A DNA stretch of 64,000 nt, taken from positions 1-64,000 of the forward strand of contig JAQEYU010000005.1 of the NCBI GenBank assembly GCA_027692465.1, given 5' to 3'. The notes beneath the pieces are model-generated. The model saw nothing but the letters and a program-made list of their open reading frames with translations. It did no database searches and was not told where the DNA came from. The translations under genes were made by a program, and so were the position numbers. Numbering within the stretch: the first letter of the stretch is position 1; every line of letters begins with the position of its first letter. Of this stretch, positions 18,308-26,874 are shown piece by piece. This DNA comes from Enterococcaceae bacterium OF42-14pH9A. Its GTDB lineage: Bacteria > Bacillota > Bacilli > Lactobacillales > Enterococcaceae.

Positions 18308-18460
18308 AGGCCTGTCGGAAAGTATGGTTGGCAGATGGTTCGTTTCGTTGTAGTAAGACCAGCAAGAAAATCTGCGTATAGACAGGTTTATGCTTGCGCT
18401 TATGGATAAAGACGATTTGAAGGATTTGTTATTCCCAGCTGTTTTCAGACAGCGCCTAAT
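18308..18460 (+). repeat. Diverged dispersed repeat copy H
   Basis: The left end reads AGGCCTGTCGGAAAGT and the right end CAGCTGTTTTCAGACAGCGC with CTAAT, matching the terminal repeats of the family over about 153 bp. The core is hardly recognisable, so this is a tentative member. It ends six bases before the Shine-Dalgarno of pta. Just upstream CGACTG-GAGGT-CAGTCG (18281-18297) forms a small hairpin. Confidence 0.5.
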
Positions 18461-18478
18461 CAAATGGAGGGTATTCAA

Positions 18479-19465
18479 GTGGAATTATTTGAAAGTTTGA
18501 AGTCCAAGATCTATGACAAAAACATCCGCATCGCATTTCCGGAAGGGACCGAACCGCGTATTCTGGGGGCTGTTGCCCGTTTGAAAGCTGACGGTCTGAT
18601 CGATCCGATTTTGATCGGTAATGTGGAAGAAGTCAAAGCAGCTGCCGAAGACCGGGGCGTTTCTGTTGATAACTTTGAGATCCTGGATCCAAACGATTAT
18701 GACAAATTCGATGAGATGGTGACAGCTTTCGTGGAACGTCGTAAAGGCAAAGCAACCGAAGAACAGGCTCGGGAAATCCTTAAAGATGTCAACTACTTCG
18801 GCACGATGCTGACTTATATGGGCATCACAGACGGTATGGTTTCCGGTGCAGTTCATTCTACCGGTGATACGGTGCGTCCAGCATTGCAGATCATCAAAAC
18901 CAAACCAGGTGTCAGCCGCACGAGCGGGGCGTTCTTGATGGTCCGCGGACGCGACCAGGAAAAATACCTGTTCTCAGACTGTGCCATCAACGTTAATCCG
19001 AATGCTCAAGAGCTGGCGGAAATCGCCGTTGACTCTGCAAAAACAGCAGAACTCTTTGATATCGATCCGAAGGTTGCTATGTTGAGCTTCTCGACCAAAG
19101 GCTCTGCCAAAGCGCCGGAAGTGGATAAAGTAGCAGAAGCGACCAAAATTGCCCAAGAATTGGCTCCGGATTACCTGATTGACGGTGAGCTGCAATTCGA
19201 TGCTGCCTATGTAGCGTCTGTCGGTGCGCTGAAAGCTCCTGAATCACCAGTAGCCGGTAAAGCGACGGTCTTTGTTTTCCCTGATCTGCAAGCCGGCAAC
19301 ATCGGCTACAAGATCGCCCAACGTTTCGGCGGCTTTGAAGCGATTGGACCGATCCTGCAAGGGCTGAACCAACCGGTCTCTGACTTGTCTCGCGGTGCCA
19401 ATGAAGAAGATGTTTACAAATTGTCCATCATCACTGCCGCACAAGCATTAAACAACGAAAAATAA
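18479..19465 (+). CDS. pta: Phosphate acetyltransferase
   Basis: 328 aa, the size of the short Pta form without the N-terminal DRTGG regulatory part. IAFPEGTEPRILGAVARL, SGAVHSTGDTVRPALQIIKT and FPDLQAGNIGYKIAQR are diagnostic. It converts acetyl-CoA and phosphate to acetyl phosphate, the step before acetate kinase that yields ATP. GGAGGG eight bases before the GTG at 18479 decides the start over an in-frame ATG at 18464 that lies within the Shine-Dalgarno. Acetate kinase is not in this window. Confidence 0.95.
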   Translation: MELFESLKSKIYDKNIRIAFPEGTEPRILGAVARLKADGLIDPILIGNVEEVKAAAEDRGVSVDNFEILDPNDYDKFDEMVTAFVERRKGKATEEQAREILKDVNYFGTMLTYMGITDGMVSGAVHSTGDTVRPALQIIKTKPGVSRTSGAFLMVRGRDQEKYLFSDCAINVNPNAQELAEIAVDSAKTAELFDIDPKVAMLSFSTKGSAKAPEVDKVAEATKIAQELAPDYLIDGELQFDAAYVASVGALKAPESPVAGKATVFVFPDLQAGNIGYKIAQRFGGFEAIGPILQGLNQPVSDLSRGANEEDVYKLSIITAAQALNNEK

Positions 19466-19479
19466 TCTTTCTGAAATCC

Positions 19480-19525
19480 AAAACAGATCGCAGCCGGCTG
19501 TCAGCAGCTACTGCGATCTGTTTTT
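19480..19525 (+). terminator. Terminator after pta
   Basis: AAAACAGATCGCAG pairs with CTGCGATCTGTTTTT. Confidence 0.88.
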
Positions 19526-19701
19526 GAATCCAAATGATCAGCAACACTACGAGTCCGGTGTTTTTTGGGGGAAGGAATCTTGGCGGGCACTTTCTATACG
19601 CAAACGTTCACTTTTGGTAAAATTTAAGCGGAAGACACTGTCTTTTAAGATGTTTGTGGTATATTTTTCTGAGAAATCACAGGAAACGGAAGTGGCATAA
19701 G

Positions 19702-20235
19702 GTGAACTTTATTGCGATGGATTTTGAAACAGCCAACTTCAAGCCTTACAGTGCCTGCTCGCTGGCGTTGGTAATGGTGCGGGAGAGCCGGATTGTAGGC
19801 GAATATTATACTCTGATCAAGCCGGAGACGGAGTTTTTTTGGAAGAACATCCAGATCCACGGAATTCGGCCGGCTGATGTGGCGGAGGCACCGAAATTTC
19901 CGGAGGTCTGGGAGCAGATTGCTCAATATTACAATCCGAAAAGCCTGATCGTTGCCCACAATGCCCCTTTTGACAATGGGGTGCTGAAGGGCTGTTTGGA
20001 CTACTACGGACTGGAGCAGCCGGAGTTTCTCTCTTTGTGCACGGCGCGCACCAGCCGCAAGCTGTATCCGGAATTTCCCAATCACCGGCTGAATACCATG
20101 TGTGAGCAGCTGGCGATCCGTCTGGACAACCACCATGATGCTTTGGAGGATAGTCGGGCTTGTGCTCAGATCTTGTTGCGGCAGGAAAATGAGTTCGGCA
20201 TTGAACCGCTGAAGAAACTGGTGACTGTTCAGTAG
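19702..20235 (+). CDS. DnaQ/PolC-type 3'-5' exonuclease
   Basis: 177 aa. Exonuclease motifs: AMDFETAN at residue 5 (Exo I, Asp and Glu), VAHNAPFDNGVL near 82 (Exo II) and HHDALEDSRACAQIL near 148 (Exo III, His and Asp). It is a stand-alone DEDDh exonuclease related to the epsilon proofreading domain; exact role unknown. The GTG start at 19702 follows GGAAGTGG. Single gene with terminator. Confidence 0.85.
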   Translation: MNFIAMDFETANFKPYSACSLALVMVRESRIVGEYYTLIKPETEFFWKNIQIHGIRPADVAEAPKFPEVWEQIAQYYNPKSLIVAHNAPFDNGVLKGCLDYYGLEQPEFLSLCTARTSRKLYPEFPNHRLNTMCEQLAIRLDNHHDALEDSRACAQILLRQENEFGIEPLKKLVTVQ

Positions 20236-20258
20236 AACCAAGACCAGATAAAGACGTC

Positions 20259-20298
20259 AAAAAAGACCGTGCCTCCGATTACGAGACATGGTCTTTTT
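20259..20298 (+). terminator. Terminator after exonuclease gene
   Basis: AAAAAAGACCGTG pairs with CATGGTCTTTTT. The 180 bp from here to scrR hold no gene I can support. Confidence 0.75.
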
Positions 20299-20478
20299 GG
20301 TAACTGTTAAAGTATGATCATCCAGCGAGTTCGTGAAAGATCTTGCCTGATCTATCCGGTAGCGGCTTGGTTAAATATCAGCGGACTTGCTACGGTAGAG
20401 CTATGTCTGGACAGAAGTCAAAACAATTTGTCCGAAGACTCCAGAGCCAGCTGGCCACCGTGTGCTCTCCGGAGGCGG

Positions 20479-21462
20479 TCAGGTGGTCCGTCCTTGGATC
20501 AGTTTTACCGGAAGGACATAATTGGCCTCAAGTTCCTGCTGGGGATTTTGGATTCGCTGCAACAGCAGGTCCACTAAAATATCGGCAAAGTCTGTCATGG
20601 GTTGGGCAATCGTAGACAATTGCGGGAAATAATTTTGGATGAATTTAGTACCATCATAGCCGATGATTTTCAAGTCTTGCGGCACCTTGATTCCTAACGT
20701 CCGACATTGATTATAAGCCAAGATTGCTGTCAGGTCATCGGTGCAAAAGAGGCCGTCGATGTCTTCATTTTCCAAAATCCGTTTGATGTCCAGATTTTTC
20801 AGGGCTGTGGAGCGGGCGGTAGTATGGAATTGATAGACATTTGGCTCCAGGCCCTGCGTTGCCAAAAATTCCGTATAGCCTTTCATTCGATCGTTGGTGG
20901 GAGAATCGGATTCCTGAGATCCGGTGAGAATTGCGATCTTGCGGGCGCCTCGCAGGTACAGATTTTCCGTTGCCAGATAACCGCCTTGAAAGTTATCACT
21001 GCCGACGATGGGAATCCCGTCAGCCAGATACCGGTCAAAAGAAACGATCGGCAAGGCGATATCCTCGTATTCTTTGATGCCGAGGTTGTGGGCGCCGGCA
21101 ATGATCCCATCGACTTTGTTGGCGGTCAGCATGTTGATATAATTGCGTTCTTTTTCCTTATTGTTGGCACTGTCGCAAAGAATGGAGCGATACCCCAATT
21201 CAAACAGCTTGCTCTCCAAGTGTTCCACCAGTTCGCCGAAGAATGGGTGGGCAACAGTCGGAAAAATCAGTCCCACCAGTTGCGTATTCTTTCCCTGCAG
21301 TGATCGAGCCAGCGAATTGGGCTGATAATTCAGCTCTTTCATGGCAGCGTTGACTTTATCGATAGTCTTCTGGCTGAGGGAGCCGTAATTATTGATTACA
21401 CGGGAAACGGTGGTAGGTGAGACGCCGGCTTTTTTGGCGACGTCGGTCAATTTGATGGCCAT
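20479..21462 (-). CDS. scrR: Sucrose operon repressor, LacI family
   Basis: 327 aa. The HTH is IKLTDVAKKAGVSPTTVSRV at residue 3, with the hinge NSLARSLQGK near 50, followed by a periplasmic-binding-like domain. Its position behind scrB and opposite scrA identifies it as ScrR, which releases its operators when fructose or sucrose-6-phosphate-derived inducer is present. Two near-identical 17-bp sites in the scrB-scrA spacer are its likely targets. scrB and scrR are separated by 12 bp and form one transcript. Confidence 0.9.
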   Translation of the reverse strand: MAIKLTDVAKKAGVSPTTVSRVINNYGSLSQKTIDKVNAAMKELNYQPNSLARSLQGKNTQLVGLIFPTVAHPFFGELVEHLESKLFELGYRSILCDSANNKEKERNYINMLTANKVDGIIAGAHNLGIKEYEDIALPIVSFDRYLADGIPIVGSDNFQGGYLATENLYLRGARKIAILTGSQESDSPTNDRMKGYTEFLATQGLEPNVYQFHTTARSTALKNLDIKRILENEDIDGLFCTDDLTAILAYNQCRTLGIKVPQDLKIIGYDGTKFIQNYFPQLSTIAQPMTDFADILVDLLLQRIQNPQQELEANYVLPVKLIQGRTT

Positions 21463-21474
21463 ATTATTCAGTCC

Positions 21475-22950
21475 TTATCTCATGGTACGCAAATGCCAAA
21501 GTTCGCCGGTCACAGGTTGGTCGCAAGTCACAGCCAAAAAGCGCTGTCCGACCTCTGGAAAGATACGGGCGGTGGCAGTTTGCCGGCCGTCGTTTATGAA
21601 CAGCTCTGCGACGGAAGTGTCGACAAAAATCTGCAGCTGCAGCGCTCCTTTTGCAACTGAAAAGCTTCTTGTCGTTCCGAAAGCTTCGGCAAACGGTATA
21701 CCGGCGGCACTGCGGTCAAGCTCTATTCTACCATGGACTGTGTCAAAGGTAAGACGAAAGCCGTTTTTTTTGGCATTATCGGCAAATAACAGCAGACTGC
21801 CGTGGCTGTCAGCCGGGATCTCCAACTGCAGCTCATAACGATTATGAACTGTATCCAGTAATAAAGAATCGCCTTGGAGACTCGTTTTTGTATCAGAGCG
21901 CAGCTGCGTGGTTTCTCGCGCCGGTCTTTGACGCAGACCGTCCTCTTCCAAGGTCAACTCTTTGACCAGGCTCAGACAGTGGGCCCAGCCTTCTGCATCT
22001 GAGGGATAGTCGATCTCCGGCAGTCCGATCCAACTGACTGCCAAGATCCGGCCGTCCGGTGCATTGAACCCCTGAGTAGCATAGACATCAAAGCCTTCAT
22101 CGAGATTTTTCAGTTGAGAAGCAGCGGTGATCCGGTTTGCAGCAGGATCATAACGACTTCCGATGACATAGCTGTTGGGATAGATATTTTGATAGTTGCA
22201 GACAGCCGGATCCAGACCTTGTGGGCAAAAGAGCAGGAGGGGCTGCTCTTTTGAAAACAACAGATTGGGACATTCCACCATGAAGCCCATCCGTTCAGAG
22301 GTGAAATCCAGCTCCCCGCGCAATTCCCAAGTAGTCAGATCCTGGCTGAAATATGTCAAAATTTGGCCGTTTTCCTGCTGATCCTGAGCACCGATTACCA
22401 TCAAATATCCCTCATCGCAGGCAAAAACCTGCGGATCGCGAAATTCCTGGGTATAGCCAGCCGGGGGAGCTGTCAGCAGAGGGGTGGAAAGCTTACTGAC
22501 CGTACCGTTTTGATCCATACAGGCACCCAATTGATAGGAGTGACGCTGCCAGTCTTTGTCGCGGACATTGCCGGTATAGGCCAAAAACAGCTCTTCCCCT
22601 ACCGGAACAGCTGAGCCGGAATAAACACCGTGGCTGTCGTAGGGAGAATCAGGCAGCAGCTTCAGGCCTTCCTCCTGCCAATCCACCAGATTTTCAGAAG
22701 TCAGATGATACCAAGACTTGATCCCGTGGACCGGGCCCATCGGATAGGCTTGATAAAATAAATGCCATTTGCCGTTGTAATAAGAAAAACCGTTTGGATC
22801 ATTCAATAATCCTCTTTGGGGTTGGATGTGATATCCCAGCCGCCAGCGGGAATCAGCGATCTTTTCATCCAAACGGACTACCCACTCTGTCGGCCATTCG
22901 TCGTAGGGGCGGTAGCGCTGCCGGGTCGTCCAGCTGTTTTTTGAGTTCAT
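21475..22950 (-). CDS. scrB: Sucrose-6-phosphate hydrolase (GH32)
   Basis: 491 aa. GH32 motifs: LLNDPNGF near residue 49 (nucleophile Asp), FRDPQVF near 170 (transition-state Asp) and MVECPNLL near 228 (acid/base Glu). It splits the sucrose-6-phosphate made by ScrA into glucose-6-phosphate and fructose. AGGAG precedes the ATG. First gene of the scrB-scrR transcript, from a clear promoter at 22985-23013. Confidence 0.95.
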   Translation of the reverse strand: MNSKNSWTTRQRYRPYDEWPTEWVVRLDEKIADSRWRLGYHIQPQRGLLNDPNGFSYYNGKWHLFYQAYPMGPVHGIKSWYHLTSENLVDWQEEGLKLLPDSPYDSHGVYSGSAVPVGEELFLAYTGNVRDKDWQRHSYQLGACMDQNGTVSKLSTPLLTAPPAGYTQEFRDPQVFACDEGYLMVIGAQDQQENGQILTYFSQDLTTWELRGELDFTSERMGFMVECPNLLFSKEQPLLLFCPQGLDPAVCNYQNIYPNSYVIGSRYDPAANRITAASQLKNLDEGFDVYATQGFNAPDGRILAVSWIGLPEIDYPSDAEGWAHCLSLVKELTLEEDGLRQRPARETTQLRSDTKTSLQGDSLLLDTVHNRYELQLEIPADSHGSLLLFADNAKKNGFRLTFDTVHGRIELDRSAAGIPFAEAFGTTRSFSVAKGALQLQIFVDTSVAELFINDGRQTATARIFPEVGQRFLAVTCDQPVTGELWHLRTMR

Positions 22951-22984
22951 AATGTTTTCTCCTCGTAAGCGTCTTCTTTTCTAC

Positions 22985-23013
22985 AGTGTAAATGGGAATG
23001 GATAAAATGTCAA
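22985..23013 (-). promoter_or_regulatory. scrB promoter
   Basis: On the minus strand TTGACA (23013-23008), a 17-base spacer and TACACT (22990-22985). The -35 box lies inside the operator at 23008-23024, so bound ScrR would block the polymerase. Confidence 0.8.
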
Positions 23014-23024
23014 ACGTATATCAA
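23008..23024. promoter_or_regulatory. ScrR operator 1 (scrB side)
   Basis: TGTCAAACGTATATCAA. It matches operator 2 in inverted orientation at 15 of 17 bases, and overlaps the scrB -35 box. Confidence 0.75.
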
Positions 23025-23082
23025 AATCGATTTATAGTATACATCGTTGTTTAGTTCGATCTTGTTAATGTTTAAAAAATAA

Positions 23083-23099
23083 TTGATAAGCGTTTGACA
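23083..23099. promoter_or_regulatory. ScrR operator 2 (scrA side)
   Basis: TTGATAAGCGTTTGACA, the reverse complement of operator 1 with two changes, overlapping the scrA -35 box. The two sites are 75 bp apart, compatible with looping by a tetrameric or paired repressor. Confidence 0.75.
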
Positions 23100-23122
23100 A
23101 TTTTAAAAGCTCGTGGCATACT
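23094..23122 (+). promoter_or_regulatory. scrA promoter
   Basis: TTGACA at 23094-23099, a 17-base spacer and CATACT at 23117-23122, about 75 bases before the scrA start codon. Confidence 0.75.
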
Positions 23123-23198
23123 GTGGTTAGAAAAAGCGATTTCATTTCGTCTGAGCGAAAGAAATTTGCAAAAATTGCCAAATTTGGGAGGAGAAAAA

Positions 23199-25157
23199 AT
23201 GGACTACAAAAAAGCCGCTGAGGAAATCAGCAAAGCGTTAGGAGCAGACAATGTGCAAGCCGCCGCTCATTGTGCGACCCGGTTGCGTCTGGTTTTGAAG
23301 GACAATTCCAAAGTGGATCAAAAAGCGCTGGACCGTAACGATGCAGTGAAAGGGACTTTCGAAGCCAACGACCAGTTTCAGATTATCATCGGTGCCGGCG
23401 ACGTCAATTTTGTATACGATGAGTTCGTCAAGATCACCGGCGCAAAAGAAGCCTCTACTGCAGATTTGAAAGCGGTGGCAGCGGCCGGCAAGAAAAACAA
23501 TCCCGCAATGGCATTTATCAAAGTCTTATCCGATATTTTCGTACCAATCGTTCCAGCGCTGGTGGCCGGTGGTCTGCTGATGGCGATCAACAATGTCCTG
23601 ACAGCACAAGATCTCTTTGGGCCGCAGTCCATTGTAGAAATGATGCCGGCTTTGAAGGATGTTGCCGGAATTATCAATTTAATGGCTTCAGCACCGTTTG
23701 CTTTTCTGCCGATTCTGGTGGGGTTTTCGGCGACAAGGCGCTTTGGCGGAAATCCGTATCTGGGGGCTGCGATGGGGATGGTCATGGTCATGCCGGATCT
23801 GATCAATGGTTACGGTGTCGCCAATGCAATCGCTGACGGCTCAATGCCGTATTGGGATATCTTTGGTTTGAACGTTGCGCAAGCCGGCTATCAAGGTTCA
23901 GTTCTGCCGGTGCTGGTCGTCTCATGGATTTTGGCGACTTTGGAGAAATTTTTCCATAAACGATTGAGCAATGCTTTCGATTATACTTTTACGCCGATGC
24001 TGTCGATCATCATTACTGGATTTTTGACCTTCATCTTGGTAGGTCCGATCATGCGTAACGTCGGGGATGGGCTGACATTCGGCTTGTCTTGGCTGTATGA
24101 GACCACCGGTGCAATCGGACTGGGGATCTTGGGGCTGTTTTATTCACCGATTGTGATTACCGGCTTGCATCAGAGTTTTCCGGCGATTGAGACGACACTT
24201 TTGGCGGATGTCGCCAAAAGTGGCGGGTCCTTCATTTTTCCGGTGGCATCGATGGCCAATGTGGGTCAAGGGGCAGCGACTCTTGCCATCATGCTGCTGA
24301 CTAAAAATCAAAAACAAAAAAGTCTGGCAACCTCTGCCAGTATTTCCGCTATGCTGGGAATCACGGAGCCGGCGATTTTCGGGGTCAATTTGAAACTGAA
24401 ATTTCCGTTTGTCTGCGGGATGATTGCTTCCGGAGTCGCTTCAGTTTTCATCGGTGCTTTCCACGTATTATCCGTTGCCATGGGGCCGGCAAGTGTGATC
24501 GGTTTTATCTCGATTGCTTCAAATTCGATCCCTTATTTTATGATTGGGATCGTGATCAGTATTGCTGTCGGTTTTGCAACGACGTATCTGTATGGGAAAA
24601 AACACATGAATCTGTTGGCAGATGAAGATCCGGAAGCCGTCGAGGTGGCCGTGGCAATCAATGCTGATCCCGACAGTCAGGAAAAACCGCAAGATGAGCT
24701 CTTGGCTTCTGCAGTTTCCGGAACCGTGGTTTCATTGAAAAATGTCAATGATCCGGTCTTTTCCAGCGGGATGATGGGAAAAGGCGTCGCTGTCAAGCCG
24801 ACAGCAGGTACCATCGTTGCACCGGCTGATGGGGAATTGACGGTGGTTTATGATTCCAAACATGCTTATGGCATGAAAACGGCGGCAGGTGCCGAGGTGT
24901 TGATTCATATTGGAATCGATACAGTGAATTTGAAAGGTGAGGGCTTTACGACGAGTCGAAAAGCCGGTGAATTGGTTAAAAAAGGGGATACTCTGGGGAC
25001 CTTCGATCAAGAGGCGGTCAAAGCTGCGGGATACGATGACACCGTGATGATGATCGTTACCAACAGCCAGTCTTATGCCGATGTGGAAGTGTTGGAAAAA
25101 GCGACAGTGAAAGGCGGCGAGGACCTCCTGGCCGTGAGTGAGACAAATGGCGACTGA
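23199..25157 (+). CDS. scrA: Sucrose-specific PTS enzyme IIBCA
   Basis: 652 aa in the order EIIB, EIIC, EIIA. EIIB carries its phosphorylated Cys25 in [15 protein letters not shown] spans about residues 100-470 with some ten membrane segments, including [12 protein letters not shown] and [15 protein letters not shown] (from about 510) has the phospho-His motif [17 protein letters not shown]. It imports sucrose as sucrose-6-phosphate. GGGAGGAG precedes the ATG at 23199; an earlier in-frame ATG at 23094 sits on the promoter. It overlaps the glucosidase gene by 11 bp. Confidence 0.95.
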   Translation: MDYKKAAEEISKALGADNVQAAAHCATRLRLVLKDNSKVDQKALDRNDAVKGTFEANDQFQIIIGAGDVNFVYDEFVKITGAKEASTADLKAVAAAGKKNNPAMAFIKVLSDIFVPIVPALVAGGLLMAINNVLTAQDLFGPQSIVEMMPALKDVAGIINLMASAPFAFLPILVGFSATRRFGGNPYLGAAMGMVMVMPDLINGYGVANAIADGSMPYWDIFGLNVAQAGYQGSVLPVLVVSWILATLEKFFHKRLSNAFDYTFTPMLSIIITGFLTFILVGPIMRNVGDGLTFGLSWLYETTGAIGLGILGLFYSPIVITGLHQSFPAIETTLLADVAKSGGSFIFPVASMANVGQGAATLAIMLLTKNQKQKSLATSASISAMLGITEPAIFGVNLKLKFPFVCGMIASGVASVFIGAFHVLSVAMGPASVIGFISIASNSIPYFMIGIVISIAVGFATTYLYGKKHMNLLADEDPEAVEVAVAINADPDSQEKPQDELLASAVSGTVVSLKNVNDPVFSSGMMGKGVAVKPTAGTIVAPADGELTVVYDSKHAYGMKTAAGAEVLIHIGIDTVNLKGEGFTTSRKAGELVKKGDTLGTFDQEAVKAAGYDDTVMMIVTNSQSYADVEVLEKATVKGGEDLLAVSETNGD

Positions 25158-26748
25158 GTGGTGGCAGACTGCGGTGATCTATCAGATTTATCCCCGCAGT
25201 TTTCAAGATACCAACGGCGACGGTATCGGGGATCTCCCCGGTATTCTGCGTCGTCTGGATTACCTGCAGAAACTTGGTGCAGATGCGCTGTGGCTGAGTC
25301 CGGTCTATGCCTCTCCCAATGATGACAACGGCTATGACATCAGCGATTACCTGGCTATCGGACCCGAGTATGGCACGATGGCGGATATGGAGCATTTAAT
25401 CGCGGAAGCAGGTAAAAAAAACATCAAGATCATCATGGATCTGGTGGTAAACCACACATCCGATGAACATCCGTGGTTTGTCTCCGCCAAAGAGGATCCC
25501 CAGAGTCCGTATCATGATTTTTATGTCTGGCGGGATCAGCCAAATGACTTGCAGTCGAATTTCGGCGGTTCTGCCTGGACTTTTGTACCGGCGATCGGTC
25601 AATATTACTTGCACCTTCATTCGGCTAAGCAACCGGATTTGAACTGGGAAAATCCGCAGTTGCGACAGGCGATTTACGAGATGATGAATACTTGGTTGGC
25701 AAAGGGGATCGGCGGGTTTCGTCTGGATGTGATTGATCTGATCGGAAAAGAACCGGATCGGCTGGTCACCAAAAACGGCCCCCGCCTCCATGAATTTCTG
25801 CAGGAGATGAATCGGGAAACGTTTGGAAAGTATGATGTAGTGACAGTGGGTGAAACTTGGGGAGCGACCCCTGAGATTGCGCAACTGTATTCTGATCCGG
25901 ACCGGCAGGAGTTGTCGATGGTGTTTCAGTTTGAGCACATCAACTTGGATAAACAGGCAGGTAAGCGCAAATGGGATTTGAAAAAATTGGATCCGCAAGA
26001 GCTGCATCAGGTTTTTTCGAAATGGCAGACGGAACTGGCGGGTAAAGGCTGGAACTCCCTGTTTTGGAACAATCATGACCTGCCGCGAATCATTTCCCGC
26101 TGGGGAGCGGAAGGAAGTTTGCGGGTCGTAAGCGGCAAAATGCTGGCGATTTACCTGCATCTGATGAAAGGAACGCCGTATATTTATCAAGGAGAAGAAA
26201 TCGGCATGCTCAATTATCCGGTGACCGACATCAGTGAAGTCGACGATATCGAAAGCCGTCGAATGTACCAGGAGCGATCGGAGCAGGGCTATCACAAAGA
26301 CGAGCTGCTGGCTTCAATCAATGGAAAAGGACGGGACAATGCCCGTCATCCGATGCTTTGGGAAAACCGGGAGAACGGCGGCTTTACGACCGGTGATCCG
26401 TGGTTGGCGGCAGGAGACAGCCGTGTAATCAATGCAGAAGCGGCCTTGGCTGATCCTGATTCACTGTTTTATACCTATCAGACCTTGATTCGCCTGCGAA
26501 AAGAACATCCGATTATTGTGTTCGGAGACTATCAAATTGTGACCACCGATGATCCGGAAGTATTGGCCTACGAACGGTCTTACGGCGAGCAACGACTGCT
26601 GGTGGTGGTCAATTTCTCTCCGGAAAACAAGCACTTTTCCCGAAAAAAGGTGAAAAATGAAACAGTGCTGATCCACAATTACGACAAGGAAATCACCATG
26701 GAACTGCTGCCCTATGAAAGCTATGGGATTTTGTTTACAGAGAAATAG
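25147..26748 (+). CDS. GH13 alpha-glucosidase (oligo-1,6-glucosidase / DexB-like)
   Basis: 533 aa. GH13 regions in order: [12 protein letters not shown] near residue 98, [16 protein letters not shown] near 193 (nucleophile Asp), VTVGETWG near 245 (acid/base Glu) and WNNHDLPR near 315 (transition-state Asp). [20 protein letters not shown] at the N-terminus is typical of GH13_31 enzymes that cut alpha-1,6 or alpha-1,1 linked glucosides. The gene overlaps scrA, so it is co-expressed with sucrose uptake. In Streptococcus a comparable DexB acts on isomalto-oligosaccharides taken up by the cell; the substrate here is inferred. Confidence 0.88.
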   Translation: MATEWWQTAVIYQIYPRSFQDTNGDGIGDLPGILRRLDYLQKLGADALWLSPVYASPNDDNGYDISDYLAIGPEYGTMADMEHLIAEAGKKNIKIIMDLVVNHTSDEHPWFVSAKEDPQSPYHDFYVWRDQPNDLQSNFGGSAWTFVPAIGQYYLHLHSAKQPDLNWENPQLRQAIYEMMNTWLAKGIGGFRLDVIDLIGKEPDRLVTKNGPRLHEFLQEMNRETFGKYDVVTVGETWGATPEIAQLYSDPDRQELSMVFQFEHINLDKQAGKRKWDLKKLDPQELHQVFSKWQTELAGKGWNSLFWNNHDLPRIISRWGAEGSLRVVSGKMLAIYLHLMKGTPYIYQGEEIGMLNYPVTDISEVDDIESRRMYQERSEQGYHKDELLASINGKGRDNARHPMLWENRENGGFTTGDPWLAAGDSRVINAEAALADPDSLFYTYQTLIRLRKEHPIIVFGDYQIVTTDDPEVLAYERSYGEQRLLVVVNFSPENKHFSRKKVKNETVLIHNYDKEITMELLPYESYGILFTEK

Positions 26749-26756
26749 GCAATGCA

Positions 26757-26804
26757 AAAGAGGAGCAACAGCTGCGCCGGTCCGGCAGCTGTTGCTCCTC
26801 TTTT
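26757..26804. terminator. Bidirectional terminator of the scr operon
   Basis: AAAAGAGGAGCAACAGCTGC pairs with GCAGCTGTTGCTCCTCTTTT around a short GC-rich loop; it is symmetric enough to serve both strands, between the glucosidase and the convergent alpha-galactosidase. Confidence 0.92.
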
Positions 26805-26874
26805 GATCTGTCAATCTGAAAGAAAAAGAATCGATCGTGATGATGCGGACCCAAACCGCTATCGCCAGTGTATA

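Noticed and set aside
25396..26295. 299-codon minus-strand frame
   Set aside because: Antisense shadow of the GH13 glucosidase.
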